Shown here: positions 35,546-47,185 of the stretch, piece after piece
Numbering within the stretch: position 1 is the first letter of the stretch
How the letters are laid out: every line of letters begins with the position of its first letter
Assembly (NCBI GenBank): GCA_038025085.1
Contig: CM076140.1
Coordinates: forward strand, 1,552,501 to 1,616,500
Reading direction: 5' to 3'
Source: Tetragonia tetragonoides
Lineage: Eukaryota; Streptophyta; Magnoliopsida; Caryophyllales; Aizoaceae
DNA length: 64,000 nucleotides
Notes under the pieces: model-generated
What the model was told of the DNA's origin: nothing
What the model saw: the letters and a program-made list of their open reading frames with translations, nothing else
The model's database searches: none
Made by a program: the position numbers and the translations under genes

Positions 35546-36565
35546 GTTACTTGCACAAAATAATTCCTCCTTCAACAAATACAGTAATTTTCCCACCACC
35601 GATCCTACAACCAAAAGCTCTGATACCACTGTTGGGGAAAACTACGGTATTTACCCACAATCACAACAACAGATAATCGGAAAAATAAAGTGCAAGAACC
35701 CAAAAACAACACAAACAATTTTACGTGGAAAACCCCTCTAAATTAGGGGAAAAAAACCACGGTGCGGTTCTCCACGCACTAAACAATAATCCACTATGAT
35801 AATCAAGATTACAATCGGCAACAATCACAAGATCAAGCAACAAGTAAACAAACTATCTTTGGTATTAGTACAAATTGACAAACTCTAACTCAATTTGGTA
35901 CTCCCACAAAACCAAAGATACACCCACAAATACCTGTCGATGACCGATCCGAATACTCTGATTATCTTCACCCGAACAAACCGAATTAACCGTGAACTGG
36001 AACAAACCTCTTTGGAGAAATACTCAATTTCTCTCACTCTTTTGTTTGTCTCTCACTCACTTGGCTCTCCCTTCTTTCGTTTTGTTTGGGCTTCCTTTTA
36101 CTGCCAAACTCAATCACTCGACCATTTCAAAAACAAAGGGCTTGCCCCTTTTATATTCAATCATCAACAACTAATGAAGACCAAAAGGCTAAAACCTTTT
36201 GTTTCCCAATCATCAACTAAAGAAAACCAAAAGGCTTCAGCCTTTTTGTTTTCCCAACTTTTTAACTTCCTTTTCTTTTTCTGTTTTTGTTTTTCTTTTC
36301 TTTTTCTTTTTGTTCTATTTTATTTTCTTTACAAAACTAAAATAAAATAAAACACAACTAAATATTATTTGGTATTTGGGGCGTTACCTCAACATGTAGT
36401 TCATGAGCTTGCGCATGTGCAACCTTGGGAGGTAGGGTGTCATTTTTGGGATTCGTCGTTCCCAGTCAGTGTTGATGTAGCTCTTTCTCATGATTTGGAG
36501 AAGTTAACGTAAGATCGGTGACCGTTCCATCGGTCTTTCACTCAAAAAAAAAAAAAAAAAAAAAA

Positions 36566-36896
36566 CACATTCAAAATAAAATTATAATACTAGTCTATAC
36601 AGGATCTCGCGTTACAATAGAGGTTGATCAGATGCAAATCTTGAAAGACCAAGATGGACACAAGAAGAAGCCCTGTTATTGGAGGCTTTTTCTTCAATTA
36701 AGATCCACGTGTCACAATCAACCTTTTCTCACCATCAACGTGTAGTATTAGTCCTAGTACCAAGTGAAATTCCCATAATGCCCATAATTTTCTATTCTTA
36801 TTCTATCTCATCTAACCTCCTAACAACTAACGCCGTCGTCGTCTCACATAACAATAACATAACACTAGAGAACAACTTGGGGTTATTGGAATTGGA
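36566..36896. other. Upstream region of SAUR32
   Basis: Promoter-proximal sequence between the LINE A-tail and the TATA box. It includes CCACGTG-like GATCCACGTGTCA near 36701-36713 (a G-box/ABRE-like site). No gene seen. Confidence 0.4.
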
Positions 36897-36904
36897 TATA
36901 TAAA
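36897..36904 (+). promoter_or_regulatory. TATA box of SAUR32
   Basis: TATATAAA lies 293 bp upstream of the ATG, implying a 5' UTR of about 265 nt that includes an (AAT)n run at 37139-37162. Confidence 0.6.
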
Positions 36905-37196
36905 CCATCATCCCATCCCAACCCTACCCAAATCATCCCACTACTACATAAATCATCTAACCTCAGACGCTCCATTCTCTCTCCTCTAGGGTTTCTCCCA
37001 TGAGAAAATTTATCTCAATCCAATTTGTTATCCCAAAACCATGTCCATTCTCCTTGAAACACACCATTGTTTTATCATAACATCTCGTCCACCCTTTGCC
37101 TTTGTTTTCCTCTAGTAAACAAAATAAAAAAAAAATAAAATAATAATAATAATAATAATAATTCTCTTGAATACCAAATCTTATTAGTAAATCAAG

Positions 37197-37586
37197 ATGG
37201 GGGCGAATTTCCACTTGTTGCACCTGCCGCACAGCAAGAAACCGCACCACCATCAAGGTTCATCGAAAGGTGGTTGCGTTCCGGTCCCAAAGGGTTGCTT
37301 GGCGATCAAGGTGGGTCAGACTGATGAAGAACAACAACGGTTTGTGGTCCCCGTTGGATACTTCAACCATCCGTTATTCATGAGGCTTCTCAAAGAAGCT
37401 GAAGAAGAGTATGGTTTTGATCAGAAGGGTACTATCACAATCCCTTGCCACGTGGAGGAATTTCGTTACGTTCAAGGGCTGATTGATGGCGAGAATCATA
37501 ATAACAAGTCGTTTCATCACCATAACAATAACAACAACTATTATCATCACCACCATAATCCCATCGTTGGTTGCTTCAGGGCTTGA
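37197..37586 (+). CDS. SAUR32: SAUR32-like small auxin-up RNA protein
   Basis: A 129-residue, intronless protein, the usual SAUR structure. The SAUR domain runs from about residue 30 (VPKGCLAIKVG) through RFVVPVGYFNHPLFMRLLKE and EEYGFDQKGTITIPC to VQGLIDGE at 99. The tail is rich in His and Asn and ends in VGCFRA, matching what I recall of the SAUR32 C-terminus (HHLVGCFRV). SAUR32 is linked to the apical hook and SAURs in general act on PP2C.D phosphatases and plasma-membrane proton pumps; applied here by family. The ATG at 37197 is the first in frame after stops. The 5' UTR begins near the A-tail of the LINE layer, so TE DNA lies within 0.7 kb of the start. Confidence 0.92.
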   Translation: MGANFHLLHLPHSKKPHHHQGSSKGGCVPVPKGCLAIKVGQTDEEQQRFVVPVGYFNHPLFMRLLKEAEEEYGFDQKGTITIPCHVEEFRYVQGLIDGENHNNKSFHHHNNNNNYYHHHHNPIVGCFRA

Positions 37587-37778
37587 TTATTCATTTCGTA
37601 TTCGACGGTCGATTTTGTAAATTCTCGTCAGACCTGAATCTGTTCTTATTAATTAAGCTTAAGCTAGCTAGATTAGATTTGTCCATCTTTCTTTATTTTC
37701 TTGTTTCTTTTGTTAGGAATGCTCAACAAATTGAGTTCTATGATGATGATGATGATGATGATGAAAATTTTATAATAT

Positions 37779-37821
<43 letters not shown>

Positions 37822-38613
37822 TGGTTTATGATGCATGCATAGATCGATCAATTACCAGATTGAAATATCTCTTTCGTTTCAATTCTATTCGAATTCTTTG
37901 AATTATTGCTTTTTCTTTCTTTTAATTAATTTTTGGTTAAAAAAACATTGGTAAATATTTTCCAATATTTCGGAGCTGGTCCCGGGGTTAAGATAAGCAA
38001 TTGTAGTTGTGGGAGATTGAACCTTAGTCCTCCGTACCACCCGACACCCGTAGACCAACCCACGATTGGTTTTCTTTTAATTAATTAAATTAATGACACA
38101 CATAAGATGGGAATAGTATCAAGTAGGGTAGGGTTAGAGAAAGAGAGAAGTATGTGTCAAGTGGAAAGAGGGGACAAGAAGAAAGGAAAAAGATAAATTC
38201 ATTGCTGGGAGCGTTAGCAATAGCATCATGATTATTGATATTAGAGGGCGGCCATATAGAGAGTGGGAGCGTAGTAATTTGGACTTTAATTTTGCAAAGG
38301 GACACAGAATTGAAATTGTGAATTATTGTGAGCGTGATGTCACTGTTGTAGTGCTGTTAGCCCAAGTTCTCTATAGTCTTGGAATCTTTTCATTTTTATT
38401 TTAAGGAAATATCTTGGATATTATTTTAGTATCTTCTACTATAAATCCCTCGATTCAACGTAACTGATGTGTGTGTGTGTGGTGTACCTCATCATCAGTT
38501 GCTACTTGCTACGAGTTATTCTTGGATCTCAATTCATCGAGAATTGTTGTTATCGCCTTCCCCTTTTTTCAGGGGTAATTGTTTCAGCCTGAGAGTTTTT
38601 ATTGTGGTGGAGA
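37587..38613. other. 3' flank of SAUR32 with simple repeats and a SINE-like piece
   Basis: (GAT)n at 37740-37763 and a T run at 37781-37816 fall in or just after the 3' UTR. About 37965-38076 contains GGAGATTGAACC, the complement of a B box, so a minus-strand tRNA-derived SINE remnant is possible. No gene seen. Confidence 0.45.
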
Positions 38614-39275
38614 AATACCTGTCAATTCCCGGCCCGACCCGAAAACCCGACCCGATCCGACCCGTTTTTTTAGGGTCCTGACACTAATTTTCCGACCCGA
38701 AATCTGGTTTGACCCGAATCCGATTAACCCGGTGTTTTTGGATCAAATCCCGTTAGTGGGTCGACCCATTTGACCCGAAAAATAGAACAATTTATAATTA
38801 TAAACAAGATCTTCGACTAAAATATCCTAAAAAAATAAATAAAACCTTTTTTTTTCTTTCATTAACTTTTTCTCTACCCATTTATTCTCTCAAAATAAGA
38901 AATTTTGCTTTTAACTACGCTAAAATGGACTTAAATATAAAGCACAACTTATCGAACAATTAAAAAATATATAAATAATATCATATGGTCGTATATACGT
39001 ACCAAAACGTGTAAAAATATACGTACGTAGTTAATACAAGTTATAAATTAGAGTATAAATTGGCAAATATACCATTTGAAAGCATAAATTTGCTATATAA
39101 TTAACGAAAGAAAAAAAAAATTATTGGGTCACTCGACCCGGTGGGTCGACCTGAACCCGACAACACTGGGTCAGGGTCGAGCATTTCTCAACCCAAAATG
39201 ACCCGACCCGCTGTGACCCTAACCCGACATGACCCGAACCCGAACCCGACCCACCCGACCCAATTGACAGGTCTA
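38614..39275. mobile_element. hAT-like element rich in GACCCGA repeats
   Basis: ACCTGTCAATT and AATTGACAGGT form inverted ends; an 8-bp duplication GGTGGAGA flanks it (38606-38613, 39276-39283). Both ends hold many GACCCGA/TGACCCGAA motifs; the centre is AT-rich. 662 bp, non-coding. Confidence 0.75.
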
Positions 39276-39324
39276 GGTGGAGATCATTTTGAGACTCATT
39301 CTATGATCACTACAAATAGAAGAG

Positions 39325-39528
39325 TAGGGGTGCGTTTGTTAGAGCTGAACTTACCAGATTTGAACTGAACTGAACTGAATTTAATATCACTAAACTGGAT
39401 ACTATTGAATTGGACACAACTGAACACCACTGAACTGAACTCGACACCATTTAACTAAATTTGAAATCATTGAATAGGCACCTGAACTGAACTGAACTGA
39501 CCGAGTAAACTCTATCAAACGCACCCTA
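39325..39528. mobile_element. MITE with GAACTGAACTGA repeats
   Basis: Ends TAGGGGTGCGTTTG and CAAACGCACCCTA are inverted. Interior is built of GAACTGAACTGA-like repeats. No clear target duplication. Confidence 0.65.
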
Positions 39529-40260
39529 GGTCAATATCTTAAATTAGTTGTATCTCTATTTTGCTATACTTTATGAAAATATGTTTTGAACCTCGTTAAT
39601 TTTACCATTTCAGTAAGTTATTTATTCTAAGGCTCGGTTTGTATCAACTTAATTTTACTTAAATTTATTTTAAATCAATTCAATTCAATTTAGTTCATAC
39701 GTAACTTTATTACTTACAAAACTATTTATTCCAAAAAAAGCCATGATAATAAATATATTATCGGAAATATTTCAAATGAGTCTAATATATATTAAATATA
39801 GTTTATTTCAGTTTTATCCAATTAAAAAGAACAAAGCCTAAGAAAAAGCCATTTATTAAGTTTGTGTAAGTGAAGATTTTTGGGATGTGAGCTCTTCTGG
39901 AATGAAATATGAAAGATTTTGGTAACACTTTAAACTAGTAATAGAATTCCAAAAATAGTTGATTTACATATATATTCTTGAATAACTGTCAGATCCTGAC
40001 CTAGAGAAGTTCAAATTTTAAACAAAAACTCAATAGTAAAATAAGCTCAGGTAATCAAGCTATAAACTTATGATTATCATATAGAACGAATAATTAATTA
40101 TCAGTAAATGGAGAGGCAGCCAGTGGCAGTTAACAATTGGTAATTTGATATGCTCTTTGCTCATATGTCGTCACCATTCACAAGTCTTCAGTGATGTATA
40201 TATACATTTTAAATGGATAGCTATATTGTAAATACAAGTAGCCTTTAAATAAATTTACTA
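39529..40260. other. Intergenic, no gene seen
   Basis: AT-rich; nothing recognised. Confidence 0.4.
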
Positions 40261-40268
40261 CATATAAG

Positions 40269-41010
40269 TAGGGGTGAAAGTTTGGACTTTGGATTGGATT
40301 ATGGTCTAGTCCAAATTCAATCCGAAAAAGTTTGGGCTCGAAATTTTGAGTCCAAATCCAATCCAAACTAAATTTGGACTTTATTTTTTGAGTCCGAATT
40401 CAATCCGAATTATTTTCCGTAATCCAATCCGATCCGAATAATCCAATTTTTTCCTCACTCCTTACCTTTTCTACAACAATGTCTATTACTTAAAAAAAAA
40501 AAAGGTTCATCGATAAGATAATAATACAAATATCGAAGCCAACTACAATTCTACAACATTCATTAAAAAAATGCAAATTATGTAGTTTCAAAAGTGTTCA
40601 CTAATCTCCGCTTAATTAGTGTACATGGAGAAGACAAATGTGTAAAGAGATAGCAAGTGGACGAGTGGTTGCTAAGCTGTGACTTGTTGTCTAAAAGGGT
40701 TTTTCTCTCTTTAATTTATATGTGCATTATATTATTGTCTTCAATTCCTTAGGTTTTAATTTGTAGTTTATACTTTTTATTTTGGGCTAGTATCATTTTT
40801 CGATTATATGTATTTTCATTTATTAATTTATATCTAATTTGGATTGGATTGGATTATTGGAGTCCGAAAGAGTGAGTCCAAATCCAATCCGAAAATCCAA
40901 AAAATATTTTTTTCGAGTCCGAATCCAATCCGAAATCCAAAAAATCCAATCCGAATTACCTAATTTGGATTGAATTGGATTGGATTTTATCCGAATAAGT
41001 TTCACCCCTA
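40269..41010. mobile_element. hAT-type MITE with perfect 8-bp duplication
   Basis: TAGGGGTGAAA at the left and TTTCACCCCTA at the right are perfect inverted ends; CATATAAG flanks it at 40261-40268 and 41011-41018. Subterminal regions hold many CCAATCCGAA / TTGGATTGGATT motifs. 742 bp, non-coding. Confidence 0.85.
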
Positions 41011-41129
41011 CATATAAGAGTATCTTAGTAGTAGCCATTGAATAGTGTACAAATCTGTTGAGTATTGACTGCTTCTTAGATTCAATTTATTGGAATGCTA
41101 ATAATGCACATTATATATACATACCCAGT

Positions 41130-42120
41130 ACATAATGAACTAACACTATTATACGTCTCTAAAGTTTGCGTATATGGTAGTTTTGGTACCTGTATTATTA
41201 TTTTGGTGCTTTTAGTCCCTGCTATTAACTCTGTTAGTTTTTCCGTTACAGAAAGCATTTGTTATTTCTTTTTTTTAAATTGGGCAATAATGTATTTACG
41301 ATTATGGCCAGGATTTGTCGGTGAAACTGAAACCCTTCTCCGACGGCCCAACCTATTCTCTCCCGCTTGTTTCTATCATCTCAATCTCTCTCTCTCCTCC
41401 TATCCCTTCCTAATTTCTCTCACCTCCTAAAACCTCAAGCTAGGTTCGGTAGGTGATGTCGGCCGTCGGTGATTGACTGTGACCAGTAACCGTGGGCGAC
41501 GGAACATCCATATAAAACAAGTGGGACCCATAGAGGGAAACATCGGTGGATTTTGCGGGTGATGGTGATGATGAAGATGATGAAGGGGGTTGTGGGGGTG
41601 AGGAGAGAGAAAATGAGATCGGAGTTTGTATGGGTGGTGGATGGCCGAGGAATTGAGGGTATCCAAATATTGCTCAGTCCCCTTCTACTCAATTGCCAAT
41701 TTTGCCAATTCCTTAATTTTTTTCTCTCTATCCAATCATTCCTAATGCTTTCCCATCTAAATTGAGCCTTTGGGCTTCGAATTACATGCTTTGGTGAAAT
41801 CCATACTCATTTGTAATGGTGAAGGTGAAGGTGATGATGGATGGTGGTGGATTGGTGGTGAATAGTGAGATGGATGGTGGTGGTATGGTGGAATTTACTT
41901 GATTGCGTTTTTCATATTCTTATTTTTTTGAAGTCAAAGTCATTGTTGTAAATAATTTCGTTTTATTTTTTGCTCTTTAAAAAAAAGGTATCTTAGTCTT
42001 TTGGACAGAATGTTAAGGGAAGCAAATTGAGGGACTAAAAGCACCAAAATAATAATACAGGGACCAAAACCACTGTATATGTAAACTTTAGAGACGTATA
42101 ATGATGGTAGTTTAACTTGA
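41130..42120. mobile_element. Mutator-like element with ~75-bp inverted ends
   Basis: 41148-41220 is mirrored by about 42030-42102: both read ATTATACGTCTCTAAAGTTT near the edge and TTTTGGTGCTTTTAGTCCCT at the inner limit. The match seems to extend a few bases outward. The interior 41300-41660 is richer in GC and has a (GAT/GGT)-rich stretch and open frames on both strands without domains. No target duplication found, so class is inferred. Confidence 0.6.
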
Positions 42121-44180
42121 CATATCTACAAATTAGTACTCCGTAGTATTGTTTTCTTTTTTCTTTCCAGCGGAGCAATAATTAGACAAATTGCTATTTC
42201 CTGGTCGTTTACCGGTTTGATTCTAACAATTTGTTATTATGCCATACGGCCAATGTGACAAAAAAATACTATATACTCTATGAAATTAGTTGAATGGTTT
42301 GATGAATTTTGAAGATATTTAAAGATACCTAGAAGGTTTGATTAGTTCAAGGTTATTACTGAGCTATTGGTTTGTGGAGTGGACTCCACATGTAAGGATT
42401 GTTAGTTCCATATTTTCAAGAGTTATTCCAATTCTCACTCAAAAAAAAAAAAGTTATTCCAATTCATTTAAAATAAATATACAGAGAATTAATTATGTTA
42501 TGTCAATCGGTATTATAAGAACATACTTCAAGCTAATGCACTCATCAAGAAAAAAAGAAAAAGAAAAGAGAGAGAGAGTTAGAGTGTAAGATTATCCTGT
42601 CACTTCGGTTCAATTCAGGGGTGGTTAAGTGTCAATTTAGTTTAGTTTCCTTTTTTTTCAGGTGAAATAAACGAAACCTTAGTGGTGTTTACATTTCAGT
42701 TTATTCCAACTCAATTCAGTTCAGGTCTAAAAATGCACAATTAATTAGATAACCCTATAAGAATATATAATAAAACGAATAGGAGATTAATACATTCACC
42801 CACTGGGTTGGCAACCCATCTTCCCTTTGTATCTATCTCTGTCTTCTATTTTCAGATTCTCTATCCTCTATTTTCAAAAAATGACATTTTAAGTAGGAGA
42901 GAGAGATACATACATAGAGAATGTGAGTTGTCCATCCTATAAATCAACCAAACATTTTCCAAACGAATAACAGAAAATATAAGAACCATCCACTTGGTGA
43001 TAGTCCATGCATCCAATGGGAAAAGTTCTAGAAAGTCTAAAATCAGTTTAGAAATTTAGAGATTTTCGTTATTTAATGATGTGGGTTGATGGGTTGGGGA
43101 CAAAACTAAAATAAAGCACATAGAGCCAAGAGTCTCTCTCTTAATCTTCTCTGTTCAAAATGTCAGGAGCAAAGTGTCCTCCACCATCTTTATTACTCAT
43201 AGCATAGGTTGTAGACTTGTAATGCTAGTGCCCTACCGTTACGAGTTACTTACGACCAAGGCCAACCCAGCCAGGTATACCTGAAGGTTTTATATATGCC
43301 CCTCTAAAGGGACCGTCTTGCCACAAACATTGGGTCCCAGTGAAGATATATAATCTATACTGTATATATATGTGGCCCGCGGTCATCTGGATTCTTTATG
43401 AGTCTCAGGGCAAAGTAAATAAAATGGGCCATTAAAATAATAATAAATCCTTTTTTCCTTATTTTGGAGATTTTTTTTTTTTTGAGCCCTCTTTTTCTTT
43501 GGGCCATTGACAGTCGCGCTCCTTATCCTCCCCTCTGAATCGGCTCCGTATGTGGCTCAACAAATATGTTCAAACAAAATTAACATGGAAGATCAGACAT
43601 GGTGAGTACCATAGACGTGGTATAAACGCATTAATTTATGACCATAGTTTTAGAATTTCTGTTATACTGGCATTGGCCTTTAGTGCAGGGCATCCATTCT
43701 ATGGAGACAATTCTTTCGTAGCTCTCTCTCTCCTCTCTCTCCTCTCTCTCTCTCTCTGTCTCTTAGAAGATTAAGATAAATGGGTAGTGTTGTGATCTCT
43801 CTGGGCCTCATGATCTGATATAATGGTCCAGCATAAAATTCTAAGGTTGCCGCCCGTACTCGTACAGTCGTACTCCCACCTCGGCCCATATTGGGCCCAT
43901 CAGCACGTGAGTGAGAGAATTTTGGGTACTGTGGATGGGGCCCACATAAGGGCCCTACACATCCCCAGATTGTCCAAGTCCAAACTTTACTTTGTATGAT
44001 GATAAATCTTTTCTAAGATCTAATCTAATATGATCGCGTTGACTAAAAGAAGCACCAAACAACCAAGATTTGACAAGAGTAATACGGTAACAGTAGTTTA
44101 GATTCCGAAGCCATGTTAGTCTACCCCTCCATAAAAATTTTCACCCACCACAAACACTTTATATGGAGAGTACTACTTCT
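42121..44180. other. Intergenic with a MITE copy and a CT repeat
   Basis: 42600-42740 holds decayed GGTTCAATTCAG repeats, and 43720-43760 a CT-rich microsatellite. No gene seen. Confidence 0.4.
42786..42965. mobile_element. MITE of the CAGTGGGTTGGCAAC family, copy 3
   Basis: CCCACTGGGTTGGCAACCCATC on the left and the complement of ATCAACCAAACATTTTCC on the right match copy 1. Confidence 0.6.
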
Positions 44181-44284
44181 GACGATAATAATAGAGAGGG
44201 TTTTGAGATAGATTTGGCAGCACGGGATGGTATGGAGCCATGTTTTATACCCAAAAATCGTGTATTAGTCTTCGATTTTCAATA

Positions 44285-47095
44285 AAGGGTTTTTCAAGCC
44301 TACCAAGAATTTAATAACCTATCACGGGGATCTTCTATGTCTCAAAGGGGTGTCCGGTGCGATTTAGTGCGAAAATATCCACCTTCGTTTCGGGGTCTCC
44401 TGTAAGCTAAAAAACGTGGATTATATAGCCTTCGTTTTCGGCTTCCCGGGGCTCGGGTGTCATTTTTCCAGAAATTTCTCCGAGGGGTCTATCATGAGCC
44501 TAAAGATCCCTCAGTGCCCCGGGAGGGTCATCCGGATTCCGAACTTTGATATCACCCATGCATTTGGTGTTCCGTTGGTGTTCCGACTCTTACACCAATG
44601 TCCTATATATAAAACGATCTTCCAAGCCTATCAGGGACTAGATAAGCGACCCCGAGGACCTCACATGTCCCCTAAGGGTGTTCCGTGCGATATGGTGCAA
44701 ACATATCCACCTTCATTTCGTGACCTCCCGGAAGCTCAAAAAACGTGGATTATACCCTTCGTTTTCGGCTTCCAGTGGCTTGGGTGTCATTTTCCCCCAA
44801 ACTTCTCCGAGGGTCTATCATAACCATAGAGGACCCTCGGTGCCCCGGGAGGGTCATTCGGATCCCCGAATTTTGATATCACCCATGCATTTGGTGTTCC
44901 GACTCTTACACCAATGTCCTATATGTAAAACAATCTTCCAAGCCTATCAAGGACTGGATAAGCGACCCCGAGTACCTCACATGTCCCCTAAGAGTGTTCC
45001 GTGTGATGTGGTGCAAAAATATCCAGCTTCATTTCGTGACCTCCCGGAAGCTCAAAAAAGTGGATTATGGCCTACGTTTCCGACTTTCCAGAGCTCGGGT
45101 GTCATTTTTGTCCAAACATCTCCGGGGGGTCTATCATGACCCTAGAGGACCCTCGGTGCCTCGCGAGGGTTATCCGGATCCCCGAACTTTGATATCACCC
45201 ATGCATTTGGTGTTCCGACTCTTACACCAATGTCCTATATGTAAATCGATCTTCCAACTCTATCATGGACTTGATAAGCGACTCCGAGGACCTCACATGT
45301 TCCCTAAGGGTGTTCCGTGCGATATGGTTAAAAAATATCCACCTTCATTTCGTGACCTCCTGCAAGCTCAAAAAACGTGGATTATGGCCTATGTTTTCGA
45401 CTTCCCGGGGCTCGGGTGTCAGTTTTGCCCAAACATCTCCGGGAGGTCTATCATGATCCTAGAGGACCCTCGGTGCCTCGTGAGGGTCATCTGCATCTCC
45501 GAACTTCGATATCACCCATGCATTTGGTGTTCCGACTCTTACACCAATGTCCTATATGTAAAAACGATATTCCGAGCCTATAGGGACTGGATAAGCGATT
45601 GCGAGGACCTCACATATCCCATAAGGGTGTTCCGTGCGATATGGTGCAAAAATATCCACCTTCATTTCGTGACCTCCCGAAAGCTCAAAAAACGTGGATT
45701 ATGGCCTACGTTTTCGACTTCCCGGGGCTCCGGTGTCATTTTTGCTCAAACATCTCCGGGGGGTCTATAATGACCCTAGAGGACCCTCGGTGCCTCGCGA
45801 GGGTCATCTGGATCCCCGAACTTTGATATCACCCATGCATTTAGTGTTTCGACTCTTACACCAATGTCCTATATGTAAATCGATCTTCCAAACCTATCAG
45901 GGACTGGATAAGCGACCCCGGGGACCTCACATGTCCCCTAAGGGTGTTCCGAGCGAGATGGTTCAAAAATATCTACCTTTATTTTGTGACCTCTCGGAAG
46001 CTCAAAAAACGTGGATTATGGCCTACGTTTTCGACTTCCCGGGGCTCGGGTGTCATTTTCGCCCAAACATCTTCGGGGGGTCTATCATGACCCTAGAGGA
46101 CCATGGGTGCCCCGAGAGGGTCATCTGGATGCTCGAACTTTGATATCACCCATGCCTTTGGTGTTCCCTTACACTAGTGTCCTGTATGTAAAACGCTCTT
46201 TCAAGCCTATCAGGGACTGGATAAGTGACCCCGAGGGCTTCACATGTCCTCTAAGGGTGTTCCGTGCGATATCGTGCAAAAATATCCACCTTCGTTTCGC
46301 GGCCTCCCGAAAGCCCAAAAAACGTGGATTATAGCCTTCGTTTTCGACTTTCCGGGGCTCGGGTGTCATTTTTGCCCAAACTTCTCCGAGGGGTCTACAA
46401 TGACCCTAGAGGACCCTCGGTACCCCGGGAGGATCATCCGCATCCCCGAACTTTGATATCACCCATGCATGTGGTGTTCCAGCACTTACACTAGTGTCAT
46501 GTATGTAAAACGCTCTTCCAAGCCAATCAGTAACGGGATAAGCGACCCTGAGGACCTCACATGTCCCCCTAAGGGGTGTTTTGTGCGATGTGGTGCGAAA
46601 ATATCCACCTTCGTTTTGGGGCCTCCCGAAACCCAAAAAATGTGGATTATAGCCTTCGATTTCGGCTTCCGGGACCCGAGTGCAATTTTTTCCCAAACTT
46701 TTGCGGCGGGTCTGTCATGGCCCTGGAGGACCCTCGTGTTTCGGGAGGGTCATCCGGATCCCCGAACTTTGATATCACCAATGCATTCGGTGTTCCTGTG
46801 CTTACATTAGTGTCCAGTAAAAACACTCTTACAAGCCTATTAGGGACCCGATAACGGACCCTGGGGGCTTCTTATGTTCCCTAAGGGTGTCCCGTGTGAT
46901 GTGGTGCAAAAATATCCACCTTCATTTCAGGCCTCCTAGAAGCTCAAAAATAAGGATTAGACTTTTATTTTTGGCTTCCTGGGGCCCAATTTTCAGTTTT
47001 GCCGAAACTTTTCTGGTGAGTCTATCTTCACCCTAAAGAGCCTCCGGTGCCTCGGGACAATCATCCTGGTCCCCGAACTTTGGTTTCACCCATGA
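44285..47095 (+). repeat. Tandem array B: nine ~315-bp units
   Basis: The landmark GTGGATTA recurs at 44416, 44745, 45060, 45377, 45694, 46011, 46324 and 46642, with a weaker ninth at about 46953. Periods are 329, 315, 317, 317, 317, 313, 318 and about 311 bp. The central units look more alike than the edge units. Plus-strand open frames of up to 258 codons result from few stops, not coding, because the period shifts frame. Confidence 0.9.
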
Positions 47096-47185
47096 GACAT
47101 GAGACTTGGGACATGACGTTCCCTGGGCGCTGGGACATGGGTCACCCCCATTTTGTTTCATTAAAATTTTTGATGTATGTATTTA

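Larger units (their letters stand above)
32641..36394 (-). mobile_element. Young non-autonomous Copia LTR element (gag-protease only)
   Basis: The element lies in minus orientation: 5' LTR at 35630-36394 (765 bp), primer-binding site TGGTATCAGAGC just inside it, gag-protease internal region, a purine-rich GAGGGAGGATT tract, and the 3' LTR at 32641-34204 (766 bp after removing an internal Mutator-like insertion). The 5-bp target duplication TGTAG is perfect. The LTRs differ at only about 7 sites by eye, so insertion was recent. The internal part is only about 1.4 kb and lacks integrase, reverse transcriptase and RNase H. Confidence 0.9.
32418..36565 (+). pseudogene. LINE 3' tail (RNase H fragment), split by a Copia insertion
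   Basis: The left part (32418-32640) encodes an RNase H-like segment with LQLASIYEFG, LETDSL and a closing FVKREGNSVV. The right part (36400-36512) continues in frame with HELAH and stops at 36510-36512, followed by about 22 A at 36544-36565. The two halves rejoin exactly when the Copia element and one copy of its 5-bp duplication TGTAG (32636-32640 and 36395-36399) are removed. The fragment is the C-terminal RVT_3-type RNase H of an L1-type LINE; everything 5' of it is missing. A solitary host RNase H-like gene is a weaker alternative because of the A-tail. Confidence 0.8.

Noticed and set aside
44416..46854. Series of overlapping open frames (up to 258 codons) in array B, and their counterparts on the minus strand at 16307-17812
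   Set aside because: They follow the ~317-bp repeat, change frame at each unit and start at non-ATG codons in several cases; compositional, not coding.
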